From assembly GCA_017960905.1 (NCBI GenBank), contig JAGCYH010000002.1, positions 25,363 to 89,362 on the forward strand: a stretch of DNA of 64,000 nt. Direction: 5' to 3'. The notes beneath the pieces were generated by a model that ran no database searches, had not been told where the DNA came from, and saw only the letters and a program-made list of their open reading frames with translations. This document shows positions 25,028 through 33,993 of the stretch, in pieces. The first letter of the stretch is position 1; each line of letters begins with the position of its first letter. The DNA is from Bacteroidales bacterium. Its GTDB lineage: Bacteria > Bacteroidota > Bacteroidia > Bacteroidales > Marinilabiliaceae. Both the position numbers and the translations under genes were made by a program.

Positions 25028-26281
25028 ATGGAAGAAATTGGTATTTCACTCGATACAGTCTGGATGCTTTTGGCAGCCATGTTGGTTTTCTGGATGCAAC
25101 CGGGCTTCGCACTTTGCGAAGCGGGTTTCACGCGTGGCAAGAACGCCGCTAACATCCTGATGAAGAACTTTGTAGATTTCATGTTCGGCTCGCTGCTCTT
25201 CTTCTTTATAGGCTTCGGCTTTATGTTCGGCAGCGATGGCGCTGGCTTCATCGGAGCGCCCAACTGGGGCGACCTCTCGTTCTACGGCGGTGACCTGCCT
25301 GTCGAAGGTTTCCTTATTTTCGAAACGGTGTTCTGCGCCACTGCCGCCACTATCGTGAGCGGTGCAATGGCCGAACGTACTAAGTTCTCTATGTATTTGG
25401 TTTACAGCGCTGTAATTTCGCTCATCATCTATCCTATCGAAGGTCACTGGACATGGGGCGGCGGCTGGCTCTGCGACGACTCGGCCGATGGCTTTATGAT
25501 GAGTACTTTCGGCGGTGTGTTCCACGATTTTGCTGGTTCGGCTATCGTGCACAGCGTAGGTGGTGTGCTGGCTCTCGTGGGCGCCATTGCTCTCGGTCCG
25601 CGCATTGGCAAGTACAGCAAAGAGGGCAAGAGCAAAGCTATTCCGGGCCACAACCTCGCTATGGCGGCTCTGGGCGTATTTATCCTGTGGTTGGGCTGGT
25701 TCGGGTTCAACCCTGGCAGTCAGCTGGCTGCCAGCGGCGAAGTGAACCGAGTTGCCATCTCGCATGTGTTCCTCACTACTAACCTTGCCGCTGTGGCAGG
25801 TGGCGTGGCAACCATGTTCGTAACGTGGCTCAAATACGGCAAACCGTCGCTCTCACTTACGCTCAACGGCGTGTTGGCCGGCCTCGTTGGTATCACTGCC
25901 GGTTGCGACATGGTGTCGCCTGTCGGCGCTGTAATCATCGGACTGCTCTGTGGCATAGTGCTCGTCTTCGCTATCGACTTCATCGACCATAAGCTGCACA
26001 TCGACGACCCCGTCGGCGCATCTTCGGTACATGGCGTGTGCGGCATTCTCGGTACTATTATGACAGGCCTTCTGTCAACTTCCGACGGTGCTTTCTACGG
26101 CCACGGCTGGGGTTTCTTCGGGGCTCAATGTTTCGGTGTTCTCATCATCGACCTCTGGGCTGCTGCTTGCGGCGTGATACTCTTCTTCGGTATTAAGAAA
26201 CTGCACGGACTGCGTGTCGACAAACGAATTGAAGAGGAAGGTCTCGATATTTACGAACACGGCGAAAGCTGCTACAACTAA
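25028..26281 (+). CDS. amtB: Ammonium transporter
   Basis: 417 residues with about eleven membrane segments, standard for the Amt/Mep/Rh family. Family hallmarks: CEAGFTRGKNAANI near the start, and the twin-histidine pore residues in AIVHSVGG and SVHGVCG. No cleavable signal is apparent, in contrast to enteric AmtB. Inner membrane; imports ammonium when it is scarce and is likely gated by the GlnK encoded just upstream. Followed by a TCAATT-rich spacer (26284-26308) and an outer-membrane protein gene. Confidence 0.96.
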   Translation: MEEIGISLDTVWMLLAAMLVFWMQPGFALCEAGFTRGKNAANILMKNFVDFMFGSLLFFFIGFGFMFGSDGAGFIGAPNWGDLSFYGGDLPVEGFLIFETVFCATAATIVSGAMAERTKFSMYLVYSAVISLIIYPIEGHWTWGGGWLCDDSADGFMMSTFGGVFHDFAGSAIVHSVGGVLALVGAIALGPRIGKYSKEGKSKAIPGHNLAMAALGVFILWLGWFGFNPGSQLAASGEVNRVAISHVFLTTNLAAVAGGVATMFVTWLKYGKPSLSLTLNGVLAGLVGITAGCDMVSPVGAVIIGLLCGIVLVFAIDFIDHKLHIDDPVGASSVHGVCGILGTIMTGLLSTSDGAFYGHGWGFFGAQCFGVLIIDLWAAACGVILFFGIKKLHGLRVDKRIEEEGLDIYEHGESCYN

Positions 26282-26320
26282 TCTTTCAATTTTCAATTAT
26301 CAATTTTAAAAATAAGAATT

Positions 26321-27037
26321 ATGAAGACATTAAATATACTGACAATGAGCCTGTTGTTGCTCGTAGGAGCAACAACGGCGAAGGCAGAGGATGGTGGCGT
26401 AGAGACTACAGTCTCGGCCGACATAGTAAGCAGTTACATCTGGCGTGGCTACGACTTCGGTAGCGTGTCGTTCCAACCTACGCTCGGCATCGGCAGCGAG
26501 AATCTTTCGCTATCGGCTTGGGGCAACACCGGCATCACCGACCCCTCTGATACCAAAGAGTTCGACCTTACGCTCGCATATACCATTGGAGGATTCAACA
26601 TCGGTATTACCGATTATTGGTTCAGCACCGGTCTCGACCCCGAAGGTCGTTACTTCAAGTACAGCGCTCACTCTACCAACCATGTGTTCGAGGCCAACGT
26701 AGGCTACGACTTCGGTCCAGTCGCCATTCAATGGTTCACCAACATCGGCGGCAACGACGGTGTCAACAAAGACGGCAAGCGCGCCTACAGCTCTTATGTC
26801 GAGCTCTCGGCACCTTTCAAACTTGCCACTTGCGATTGGACGGCTGCCGTAGGCGCCGTGCCCCACGCAACTGATTTTTATGGCACTACAGGATTCTCTG
26901 TAGTCAACATATCGGTTCAAGCCACTAAGGAAATCAAAATCACCGATTCGTTCAGCATTCCGGTATTCGGCCAACTGACGGCTAACCCGCGAACCGAAAA
27001 GGCTTATTTGGTTTTCGGACTGACACTACAACCATAG
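26321..27037 (+). CDS. Outer-membrane protein, TorF/TIGR02001-like
   Basis: 238 residues with a clear signal peptide (MKTLNILTMSLLLLVGATT, AKAED). The rest is beta-barrel-like: SSYIWRGYDFG near the start is typical of the TorF-like OM family, with alternating strands to a C-terminal aromatic-containing strand (KAYLVFGLTLQP). Sitting between amtB and asnB, it could be the outer-membrane pore that lets ammonium or another small nitrogen compound reach AmtB; that is inference from position only. Confidence 0.7.
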   Translation: MKTLNILTMSLLLLVGATTAKAEDGGVETTVSADIVSSYIWRGYDFGSVSFQPTLGIGSENLSLSAWGNTGITDPSDTKEFDLTLAYTIGGFNIGITDYWFSTGLDPEGRYFKYSAHSTNHVFEANVGYDFGPVAIQWFTNIGGNDGVNKDGKRAYSSYVELSAPFKLATCDWTAAVGAVPHATDFYGTTGFSVVNISVQATKEIKITDSFSIPVFGQLTANPRTEKAYLVFGLTLQP

Positions 27038-27050
27038 CTACATTCCCGCT

Positions 27051-27076
27051 CTCTCTTGCACCAAGGTGCAAGAGAG
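27051..27076. repeat. Perfect inverted repeat in the asnB 5' region
   Basis: CTCTCTTGCAC (27051-27061) with GTGCAAGAGAG (27066-27076), loop CAAG. No T tract on the + strand, so it is not a plain terminator there. It lies 40 bp before the asnB ATG and could be an operator, an mRNA stability hairpin or part of a processing site. Confidence 0.7.
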
Positions 27077-27116
27077 GCGGACTAAAAAAGTAATTGATTA
27101 TAAAAAATATACAACT

Positions 27117-28802
27117 ATGTGTGGATTTGTAGGAATTCTGAAAATTACGGGCGACGCTCTGAAAAAGCGTGAACAGACCCTTAAAATGTCGGCGAAGATT
27201 CGTCACCGCGGTCCCGATTGGAGCGGTGTGTATAGTAGCCAGAAAGCCGTTCTGGCGCACGAACGTCTGGCTATTGTCGACCCTATCTCGGGTGAGCAGC
27301 CGCTCTATTCGCCCGACGGGAAAAAGGTACTGGCTGTCAATGGCGAAATTTACAACCATCAGCAGTTGCGCAAGCTCACTGCCGACAAGTTCCAGTACAA
27401 GACCGGCTCCGACTGCGAGGTCATTCTCGCCCTCTATGAGCAGTACGGCGTCGATTTCATCGACAAACTCAACGGTATTTTCGCCTTCGTGCTCTACGAT
27501 GCTGCTACCGACAACTATCTCATCGCACGCGACCCAATTGGCGTCATTCCGCTCTACATAGGGCACGACAAAGACGGCACGGTATATGTTGCCAGCGAGC
27601 TCAAAGCTCTCGAAGGACAGTGCGACCAGTATGAGGTGTTCCCTCCCGGACATTACTGCACAAGCCTTCACGGTGGCAAAATCGAACGCTGGTATCAGCG
27701 TGAGTGGTTCAGCTACGACAAGATGCAGTGGTCAACTTCCGACCGCCGTACGGCAGTCGGCCTGATACGCGAAGGCCTCAAAGCCTCTGTCAAGCGCCAG
27801 CTTATGAGCGATGTGCCCTACGGTGTGCTTCTCTCTGGCGGCCTCGACAGCTCGGTCATTTCAGCTATCGCTAAGCTCTACGCCGCAAAACGTATCGAAA
27901 CCGACGACCAGCACGATGCCTGGTGGCCACGGCTTCACTCGTTCGCCGTTGGTCTCAAAGGCGCACCCGACTTGGCCAAAGCACGCGAAGTGGCCGACCA
28001 CATCGGTACCGTGCACCACGAAATCAACTATACCATTCAGGAAGGTCTCGACGCTATTCGCGACGTTATCTATTATATTGAAACATACGACGTTACAACA
28101 GTGCGCGCGTCAACACCTATGTACATGCTTGCCCGCGTCATTCGCAGCATGGGCATCAAGATGGTCCTCAGCGGCGAAGGTGCCGACGAGATTTTCGGAG
28201 GTTACCTCTACTTCCACAAAGCACCCGACGCTCGCGCTTTTCACGAAGAAACTGTACGCAAAATCAACAAACTCTATATGTACGACTGCTTGCGCGCCAA
28301 CAAGTCACTCATGGCGTGGGGCATCGAAGGCCGTGTGCCGTTCCTCGACAAGGAATTCCTCGATATCGCCATGAGCATCGATCCGGCTCTTAAAATGTGT
28401 CCGGGTAAAACTATGGAGAAAGGCATTGTGCGTGAGGCTTTTGCCGATATGCTGCCCGACGATGTCGCTTGGCGTCAGAAAGAACAATTCAGCGATGGCG
28501 TCGGCTACTCTTGGATCGACACGCTGAAACAGATCACTTCCGAACTTGTTACCGACGAGCAGATGGCGCATGCGGCGGAGCGCTTCCCGATTAACCCGCC
28601 GATGAACAAAGAAGAGTATTACTACCGCAGCATCTTCGAGGAGCATTTCCCGAGCGAGTCGGCAGCGCGTAGCGTGCCGAGCGTGCCAAGTGTGGCTTGC
28701 TCTACTGCCGAAGCCTTGGCTTGGGACAAGGCTTTCCAAAACCTTAACGACCCCAGTGGACGCGCCGTGAAAGATGTTCACGAATGTGCATTAGTTGGTT
28801 GA
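27117..28802 (+). CDS. asnB: Asparagine synthetase B (glutamine-hydrolysing)
   Basis: 561 residues. Start at 27117 gives MCGFVGIL, putting the glutaminase nucleophile at Cys2 as required; the longer frame upstream would bury it. Class II glutaminase (2 to ~190, with RHRGPDWSG) and ATP-PPi synthetase domain with SGGLDSSV (~238-245). Makes asparagine from aspartate, glutamine and ATP. Its presence downstream of Asn-rich attenuators that may sense Asn-tRNA is notable: the product could feed back on the operon that encodes its own synthesis. It lies 79 bp after the porin gene. Confidence 0.96.
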   Translation: MCGFVGILKITGDALKKREQTLKMSAKIRHRGPDWSGVYSSQKAVLAHERLAIVDPISGEQPLYSPDGKKVLAVNGEIYNHQQLRKLTADKFQYKTGSDCEVILALYEQYGVDFIDKLNGIFAFVLYDAATDNYLIARDPIGVIPLYIGHDKDGTVYVASELKALEGQCDQYEVFPPGHYCTSLHGGKIERWYQREWFSYDKMQWSTSDRRTAVGLIREGLKASVKRQLMSDVPYGVLLSGGLDSSVISAIAKLYAAKRIETDDQHDAWWPRLHSFAVGLKGAPDLAKAREVADHIGTVHHEINYTIQEGLDAIRDVIYYIETYDVTTVRASTPMYMLARVIRSMGIKMVLSGEGADEIFGGYLYFHKAPDARAFHEETVRKINKLYMYDCLRANKSLMAWGIEGRVPFLDKEFLDIAMSIDPALKMCPGKTMEKGIVREAFADMLPDDVAWRQKEQFSDGVGYSWIDTLKQITSELVTDEQMAHAAERFPINPPMNKEEYYYRSIFEEHFPSESAARSVPSVPSVACSTAEALAWDKAFQNLNDPSGRAVKDVHECALVG

Positions 28803-28867
28803 AAAACAGAAATTTATATATAAAAATCAATAAAGAAATTATTTAACAACAGCAAAATTTTAGTATT

Positions 28868-31054
28868 ATGAGCAAACTGAGATTTGATGTAGTGCAAGAC
28901 GCTTTCAAGAAGAAAGCTGTACCTGCCGAAAGTCTTACCGAAAGGACTTCGAAGTATTTCGGTGAATTGGTGTTCGACCGCGACAAGATGCGCAAATACC
29001 TGAGCGCCTCAACCTATGATGCCCTTGTCGATTGCATCGACAACGGTCATCATCTCGATCGCAGCATTGCCGACGAAGTGGCCGAAGGCATGAAAACATG
29101 GGCCATGGAGCACGGCGTTACTCACATTACGCACTGGTTCCAGCCACTTACCGAAGGTACTGCCGAAAAACATGACTCACTCATGGAGTATGATGGCAAA
29201 GGCAGTATGATTGAGGAGTTTGGCGGTAAATCGCTCATACAGCAGGAGCCCGACGCCAGCTCGTTCCCGAGCGGCGGTATTCGTGCCACTTTCGAGGCTC
29301 GCGGCTACACTGCCTGGGACCCTACCTCGCCTGTTTTCATTCAGGATGATACGCTCTGTATCCCTACCATCTTCGTATCTTACACTGGAGAGGCTCTCGA
29401 CTACAAGACTCCGCTCAAGAAGTCGCTCAAAGCTGTCAGCGACGCTGCCACGCCCATCTGCCAGATGTTCGACCCGAAAGTGAAAAAGGTATTCTCTTAC
29501 CTCGGCTGGGAACAGGAGTATTTCCTTGTCGATGAGGACCTTTACGCTGCTCGCCCCGACCTGATGCTTACCGGACGTACGCTTATGGGACACGAGTCGT
29601 CGAAAAACCAGCAGCTCGACGACCACTATTTCGGCGCTATTCCGTCGCGCGTGATGGAGTTCATGAAAGACGTCGAAATAGCCGGCTATCGTCATGGTAT
29701 TCCTTTGAAAACACGCCACAACGAGGTTGCGCCCAACCAGTTTGAGCTCGCGCCTATCTTCGGCGAGACAAACCTCTCGAACGACCAGAACCAAATGATA
29801 ATGAACCTCATGAACAACATCGCCCGCAAACACGGTTTCGTGCTTCTGTTGCACGAAAAACCATTCGCCGGCATCAACGGTTCGGGTAAACACAACAACT
29901 GGTCGCTTGGCACCGATACGGGCACGCTGCTGCTCGCACCTGGCAAAGACGCTATGGGCAACTTGCAGTTCGTCACTTTCTTTGTCAATGTGCTCGTGGC
30001 CGTGCAGAAACACAACGCTCTGCTCAAAGCCTCTATCGCTACCGCTACCAACGCACACCGTTTGGGAGCCAACGAGGCGCCGCCCGCTATCATCTCGTCG
30101 TTCCTTGGTCATACCATGACCAAGGTGCTGCGCAAACTCCTCGAAGTGCCTTCTGATACGCCTATCGAAATCGCTGGAAAGAAAGGTAAGTCGGTTGGTT
30201 TGGTCGAAATCCCTGAAATTTTCATCGACAACACCGACCGCAACCGTACTTCGCCATTTGCCTTCACTGGCAACCGCTTCGAGTTCCGCGCCGTAGGTTC
30301 CAGCGCAAACTGCGCTGGCGCTATGACTACGCTCAACGCCGCTGTAGCCGATCAGCTCAACGACTTCAAAGCTCTGGTCGACAAAGAGATGGCAGCTGGC
30401 AAACCTATGAACATTGCCTTCATGGACGTGCTCAAACCTATGATTGCGAGCATCATCGACACCGTTTGCTTCGATGGCAACGGCTACACCGACGAATGGA
30501 AAGCTGAGGCTAAACGCCGCGGTCTCGATGTTGAGACTTGCGTGCCTAAGATGTTCGAAGAGTTCACCAAACCAGCTTCGGTCGAAATGTTCACTCGCAC
30601 AGGCGTTTACACCGAGGCCGAACTCAAAGCACGCAACGAGGTTAAGTGGGAGATTTATACTAAGAAAGTGCAGATTGAGGCCCGTGTTCTCGGCCGAATG
30701 GCCGAGAACCACATCATCCCGGCTGCTCTCGCCTACAAGACTCGCCTGCTCAACATCCTCTCGCAGCTCAAAAACCTCTATCCTGAGGATTTCGATACTA
30801 TGGCTAAAACCGAAGTGGCTATACTTCAGAAAGTTACAAAACTTATCGATGAGGTCAGCACCAAGTGCGCCGCTATGGTCGAAGCTCGTAAGGCTGCCAA
30901 CAAGATTGAAGATGAGCGCGAAAAGGCTCTCGCTTACCACGACATCGCCGAGTCGCTCTTCGCTATCCGCCGGCCTATCGACAAGCTCGAAGAGGTCGTC
31001 GACAACGACTTGTGGCCTCTGCCTAAATATCGCGAATTACTCTTTATCAACTAA
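28868..31054 (+). CDS. glnN: Glutamine synthetase, type III
   Basis: 728 residues, the length of the GSIII family typical of Bacteroidota. Forms glutamine from glutamate, ammonia and ATP. Visible: an N-terminal GSIII-specific region with a WFQPLTEGTAEKHDS segment, PSRVMEFMKDVEIAGYRHGI, the INGSGKHNNWSLGT active-site loop (~337-350) and TEFRAVG-like SNRFEFRAVGSSAN. Together with GltBD it completes the GS-GOGAT cycle in this window. Last gene of the + strand nitrogen block, with a terminator directly downstream. Confidence 0.96.
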   Translation: MSKLRFDVVQDAFKKKAVPAESLTERTSKYFGELVFDRDKMRKYLSASTYDALVDCIDNGHHLDRSIADEVAEGMKTWAMEHGVTHITHWFQPLTEGTAEKHDSLMEYDGKGSMIEEFGGKSLIQQEPDASSFPSGGIRATFEARGYTAWDPTSPVFIQDDTLCIPTIFVSYTGEALDYKTPLKKSLKAVSDAATPICQMFDPKVKKVFSYLGWEQEYFLVDEDLYAARPDLMLTGRTLMGHESSKNQQLDDHYFGAIPSRVMEFMKDVEIAGYRHGIPLKTRHNEVAPNQFELAPIFGETNLSNDQNQMIMNLMNNIARKHGFVLLLHEKPFAGINGSGKHNNWSLGTDTGTLLLAPGKDAMGNLQFVTFFVNVLVAVQKHNALLKASIATATNAHRLGANEAPPAIISSFLGHTMTKVLRKLLEVPSDTPIEIAGKKGKSVGLVEIPEIFIDNTDRNRTSPFAFTGNRFEFRAVGSSANCAGAMTTLNAAVADQLNDFKALVDKEMAAGKPMNIAFMDVLKPMIASIIDTVCFDGNGYTDEWKAEAKRRGLDVETCVPKMFEEFTKPASVEMFTRTGVYTEAELKARNEVKWEIYTKKVQIEARVLGRMAENHIIPAALAYKTRLLNILSQLKNLYPEDFDTMAKTEVAILQKVTKLIDEVSTKCAAMVEARKAANKIEDEREKALAYHDIAESLFAIRRPIDKLEEVVDNDLWPLPKYRELLFIN

Positions 31055-31108
31055 TTATATATAGATTTTGTCTTTTTATCAGAAAAAACTTTTTTCTAAC
31101 GATGAACA

Positions 31109-31152
31109 CCAAAGTGCCGAAGCCGTGATGGCTCCAGCACTTTGGCTTTTTT
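31109..31152 (+). terminator. Terminator after glnN
   Basis: CCAAAGTGC (31109-31117) pairs with GCACTTTGG (31137-31145), with a smaller AGCC/GGCT helix in the loop, followed by a run of T. It separates the nitrogen block from the convergent cluster on the - strand. Confidence 0.9.
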
Positions 31153-31163
31153 TGTCATAATTT

Positions 31164-32018
31164 TCATTCCGCACGGCCTTCTATCCGCATTGTAATAGGC
31201 TCGCTATCATGCAAATATACATAAACCTCGCGCATAAAATCGCCAGCCTGCTCGGCTTTGTAGGTAATAGTTATCACAGAGCTATCGCCTTCGGCGATAG
31301 CGGTTTTGCTTGCCACGGCAGTTGTGCATTCGCACGATGTGCGAATGCTGTCTATCTCGATGCTTTCTGATTCGGTATTGCGTAGAATAAAATGAGCTTT
31401 TGGCGATTCTCGCCATGGAAATGTGCCCATATTTGTATGATACTCAGCTTGTTGCACTTCTGTGTCGTTTGGACGTTCCACGCCCAAACGCTCACTTATG
31501 GTTTTGATGTATAGCTCGCGTATTTTAGGATTCTGCACCGGATTACCTATAAGAACAACACGATTTTCAGAATCAAGTAGGAAACATCGGAAGTGCTCGT
31601 TTTTAGGAAAATGGTTAAGCCGATTAAACTCATCCTCCATATCAATACAAACAGGGTATTGGTAATAGTCGCGCCGGATAAATGTCAATGCGTCGGAATA
31701 TTTCTGCGGATGGACAAACACAAATATATTTAATTTGATAGAGTCAAGTTTTATCTCGTCTGCAAAATCTTGCCAATCCTTGAGCTTTAAGTTACACCCT
31801 ACACATTGTGAAGAATCGACATATAGATAAATATTCAACTTTGACTCTTTTGTAATCATCAATGTGTCTGACATATAGTTGCAATACTTGGCATTAGACG
31901 GAATTTGCACCTGTTTATTCATCCATTTACTATATTCCATTTCAATGGCATAGTTGTTAGTGCAGGCGTAAAAGCAAAGCACACCCATAAAGTGTGCAAC
32001 ATATATCATATTTTTCAT
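31164..32018 (-). CDS. Thioredoxin-like/DUF1573 envelope protein
   Basis: 284 residues. Hydrophobic N-terminus ending in Cys (GVLCFYAC), a possible but not ideal lipobox. The middle has a thioredoxin/AhpC-TSA-like part with a CxxC pair (SSQCVGCNLK) and strands as in peroxiredoxin-like TlpA relatives; the last ~80 residues (SIEIDSIRTSCECTTA, ITYKAEQAGDF) match DUF1573, an Ig-like fold common in Bacteroidota envelope proteins. Likely exported redox or folding factor. 2 bp after the propeller gene, so co-transcribed, with the NVEALA gene at the head of the cluster. Confidence 0.7.
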   Translation of the reverse strand: MKNMIYVAHFMGVLCFYACTNNYAIEMEYSKWMNKQVQIPSNAKYCNYMSDTLMITKESKLNIYLYVDSSQCVGCNLKLKDWQDFADEIKLDSIKLNIFVFVHPQKYSDALTFIRRDYYQYPVCIDMEDEFNRLNHFPKNEHFRCFLLDSENRVVLIGNPVQNPKIRELYIKTISERLGVERPNDTEVQQAEYHTNMGTFPWRESPKAHFILRNTESESIEIDSIRTSCECTTAVASKTAIAEGDSSVITITYKAEQAGDFMREVYVYLHDSEPITMRIEGRAE

Positions 32019-32020
32019 AA

Positions 32021-33055
32021 TTACGGAATGATGTCCGATAAATCATACTTAACTACAACCGCTTCTGGGTTGAATGAAATTGCGTACAAAGCATTGTATT
32101 TCGAACAGTACATTATATGAATAACATCTCTGTCTAATTGAAGACGAGCATAAGGTTGACCGTCCCATTTGTAAAGCAAAATATCATTTGCGAGATTGGT
32201 TACCTTACCGGATTCGCGAGTACGTCCTGAATATAAAAATGCCACACAATCTTTCATAGAAGCCACACTAAGTACGCGAGCTTCGTTGTCGTCGCCATAA
32301 ATAATTCGTCCATACGATTCTATCTGCCGGACCTTGGCTTTGCCATAAAAGCTCTGACGGCAGACAACAAGTTCGTCATCAACTATATCACCAAAAACCA
32401 TATGTCCTTCGTTGCAAACACCATACGCGAATTTAGTGCCATCATTGTTTGCGGCAAATTTATTTATGCACCACAAATACGATTGAACATTATATGGTTG
32501 ATCAGAGACGCAGCTCTCTTGGGGAATAGGAATTCGGGATATTTTGTTTCCAAGAGTATCGCCCATATACATCATGCACGAATCGTTGAAGGCCGACGTA
32601 AGGAATCTATTATCCGACACATAGTCAATATTAAGATATACTTGGTGAGGAAAACTGCACATCCAGTGCGGTACTTGGTCGCTCGAATCAGTTGTAATTT
32701 CATAAATACACTCAGAGCCGCGGTCAAAAAGACACACTTTACCTCCTAAATTATAAAGTAAACAACCATCTGTCAGTTCATTAGGACCTTGCCCTTGATG
32801 TATTTTTCGGAATGTTTTTTCAGGTGCTAGTAACGGCACAAAAGCAAGTAAATAGTCATCATCTCGAGTACCTATTACGAGCATATCATCTGTCACAATC
32901 GCGCCATTGGCGCTCAAAATGCCATAATTCTCTAATACGATCGAATCTGCTGTTGTAATTTCAATAGTTTTTGAGAACTCATCTAATGGCGATTGCTTAA
33001 CCTGACAACTGCATGCGATTATCAGTAAGCTAATAAAAAAAAGTGTTTTCTTCAT
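32021..33055 (-). CDS. 6-bladed beta-propeller lipoprotein (BF3164/TolB-like family)
   Basis: 344 residues. Signal with lipobox (LLIIACSC) and strand-rich body; the GQGPNEL segment near residue 90 is typical of the Bacteroidota propeller family often encoded beside NVEALA peptides. Predicted lipoprotein on the periplasmic or outer face. No enzyme motif seen. Sits between the peptide gene at 33126 and the thioredoxin-like gene at 31164, 2 bp from the latter. Confidence 0.7.
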   Translation of the reverse strand: MKKTLFFISLLIIACSCQVKQSPLDEFSKTIEITTADSIVLENYGILSANGAIVTDDMLVIGTRDDDYLLAFVPLLAPEKTFRKIHQGQGPNELTDGCLLYNLGGKVCLFDRGSECIYEITTDSSDQVPHWMCSFPHQVYLNIDYVSDNRFLTSAFNDSCMMYMGDTLGNKISRIPIPQESCVSDQPYNVQSYLWCINKFAANNDGTKFAYGVCNEGHMVFGDIVDDELVVCRQSFYGKAKVRQIESYGRIIYGDDNEARVLSVASMKDCVAFLYSGRTRESGKVTNLANDILLYKWDGQPYARLQLDRDVIHIMYCSKYNALYAISFNPEAVVVKYDLSDIIP

Positions 33056-33125
33056 AATTCATAATATTAGGTATCAGTTTTATTAGGAAACGCATAATAC
33101 TATTATGCGTTTCCAATAGGAATAA

Positions 33126-33386
33126 TCACCAAAGAGGAGTACCATTAGGCCAACAACCATTGTCATTAAAATGACCGTACAAACGTCCTTTGTCAGCCCA
33201 ACACGGACAACCTGATTTATCAGGGCAACCAGTATCACTACTTACACGTTCACATTTATTACACCCAAGAGCGCAGATGTTTTCCATCTGAAGTTCATTG
33301 AAAGTATAATCATTTGTAGATGTCGCTTTTAATACACCGATAGCAGCCATAGCCAAAACAGCTGCTGAGAAAATTATTTTTTTCAT
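33126..33386 (-). CDS. NVEALA-family secreted peptide
   Basis: 86 residues. N-terminal leader (MKKIIFSAAVLAMAAIGVLK), then NELQMENICAL at the position of the family's NVEALA signature, and a Cys-rich C-terminal part (eight Cys within about 43 residues, e.g. CNKCERVSSDTGCP, GCPCW). NVEALA proteins are short precursor-like Bacteroidota peptides of unknown role. Here the signature is imperfect (ENICAL). A -7-like box TATGTTTG on this strand (complement of 33429-33436) precedes it. The Cys content suggests disulfides or metal binding, in line with the CxxC protein of the same cluster. Confidence 0.65.
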   Translation of the reverse strand: MKKIIFSAAVLAMAAIGVLKATSTNDYTFNELQMENICALGCNKCERVSSDTGCPDKSGCPCWADKGRLYGHFNDNGCWPNGTPLW

Positions 33387-33993
33387 TTTAATAAAATAAC
33401 ATTACAGAGACACTTACGCAAGAGCGCACAAACATAATGCCTCAATGGCTGCACAATTTAATCTAAAATTCTAAACACTTGCCCATGTCATTCGCTGATA
33501 GAATGGCACTTAACAGGGTTGTATATTGTGGGATTTTCCGCTTGCACAGCTACGCCGGAAAACACCTCGCAAATACGGCCACGCGTACGCGCAACAAAAG
33601 CGCAGCCAATGCGTATCATACCATAAGTTGGCTCCTTTCTTTTTGGGAGTTAATACTAAGGCGCGGCCTTATCTTAAAAGTTTGCTGACCGTCAAGAGTC
33701 GGTCGCGCCCATTAATTTATCACTCTTCGTTCATAAAATATGAACAAGGCAAATATATTATATCTTTATCGCTTTCACAAATATTTTTTTAATTTTCTTT
33801 GCGAAAAAATAATGTTTTTTTTGGTATTATTTGACATAGTGTATGTCGTGGGGGGGGGGTAATGTGCTAATATACAATACTTTATAAAAACAAGGCAAAA
33901 AATGATAGCATTGCTAGGCAAAAATATCGTGTTGCTGCTTTCTGTTAAATATTGTTTTTTTGTTTTTCATAGTAAATGCTATCCGTGTCGCTG
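33387..33993. other. 607-bp gap without a recognisable gene
   Basis: Between the NVEALA gene and the helicase 3' end. It contains a possible - strand -7 box (33429-33436), a small hairpin TAAGGC/GCCTTA (about 33658-33672), a very AT-rich stretch (33720-33840) and a G10 run (33850-33859). Short open frames here show no protein-like features. No RNA gene recognised. Confidence 0.5.

Noticed and set aside
33479..33792. Small ORFs in the gap before the NVEALA gene
   Set aside because: No start context, no hydrophobic or domain pattern, overlap each other in different frames.
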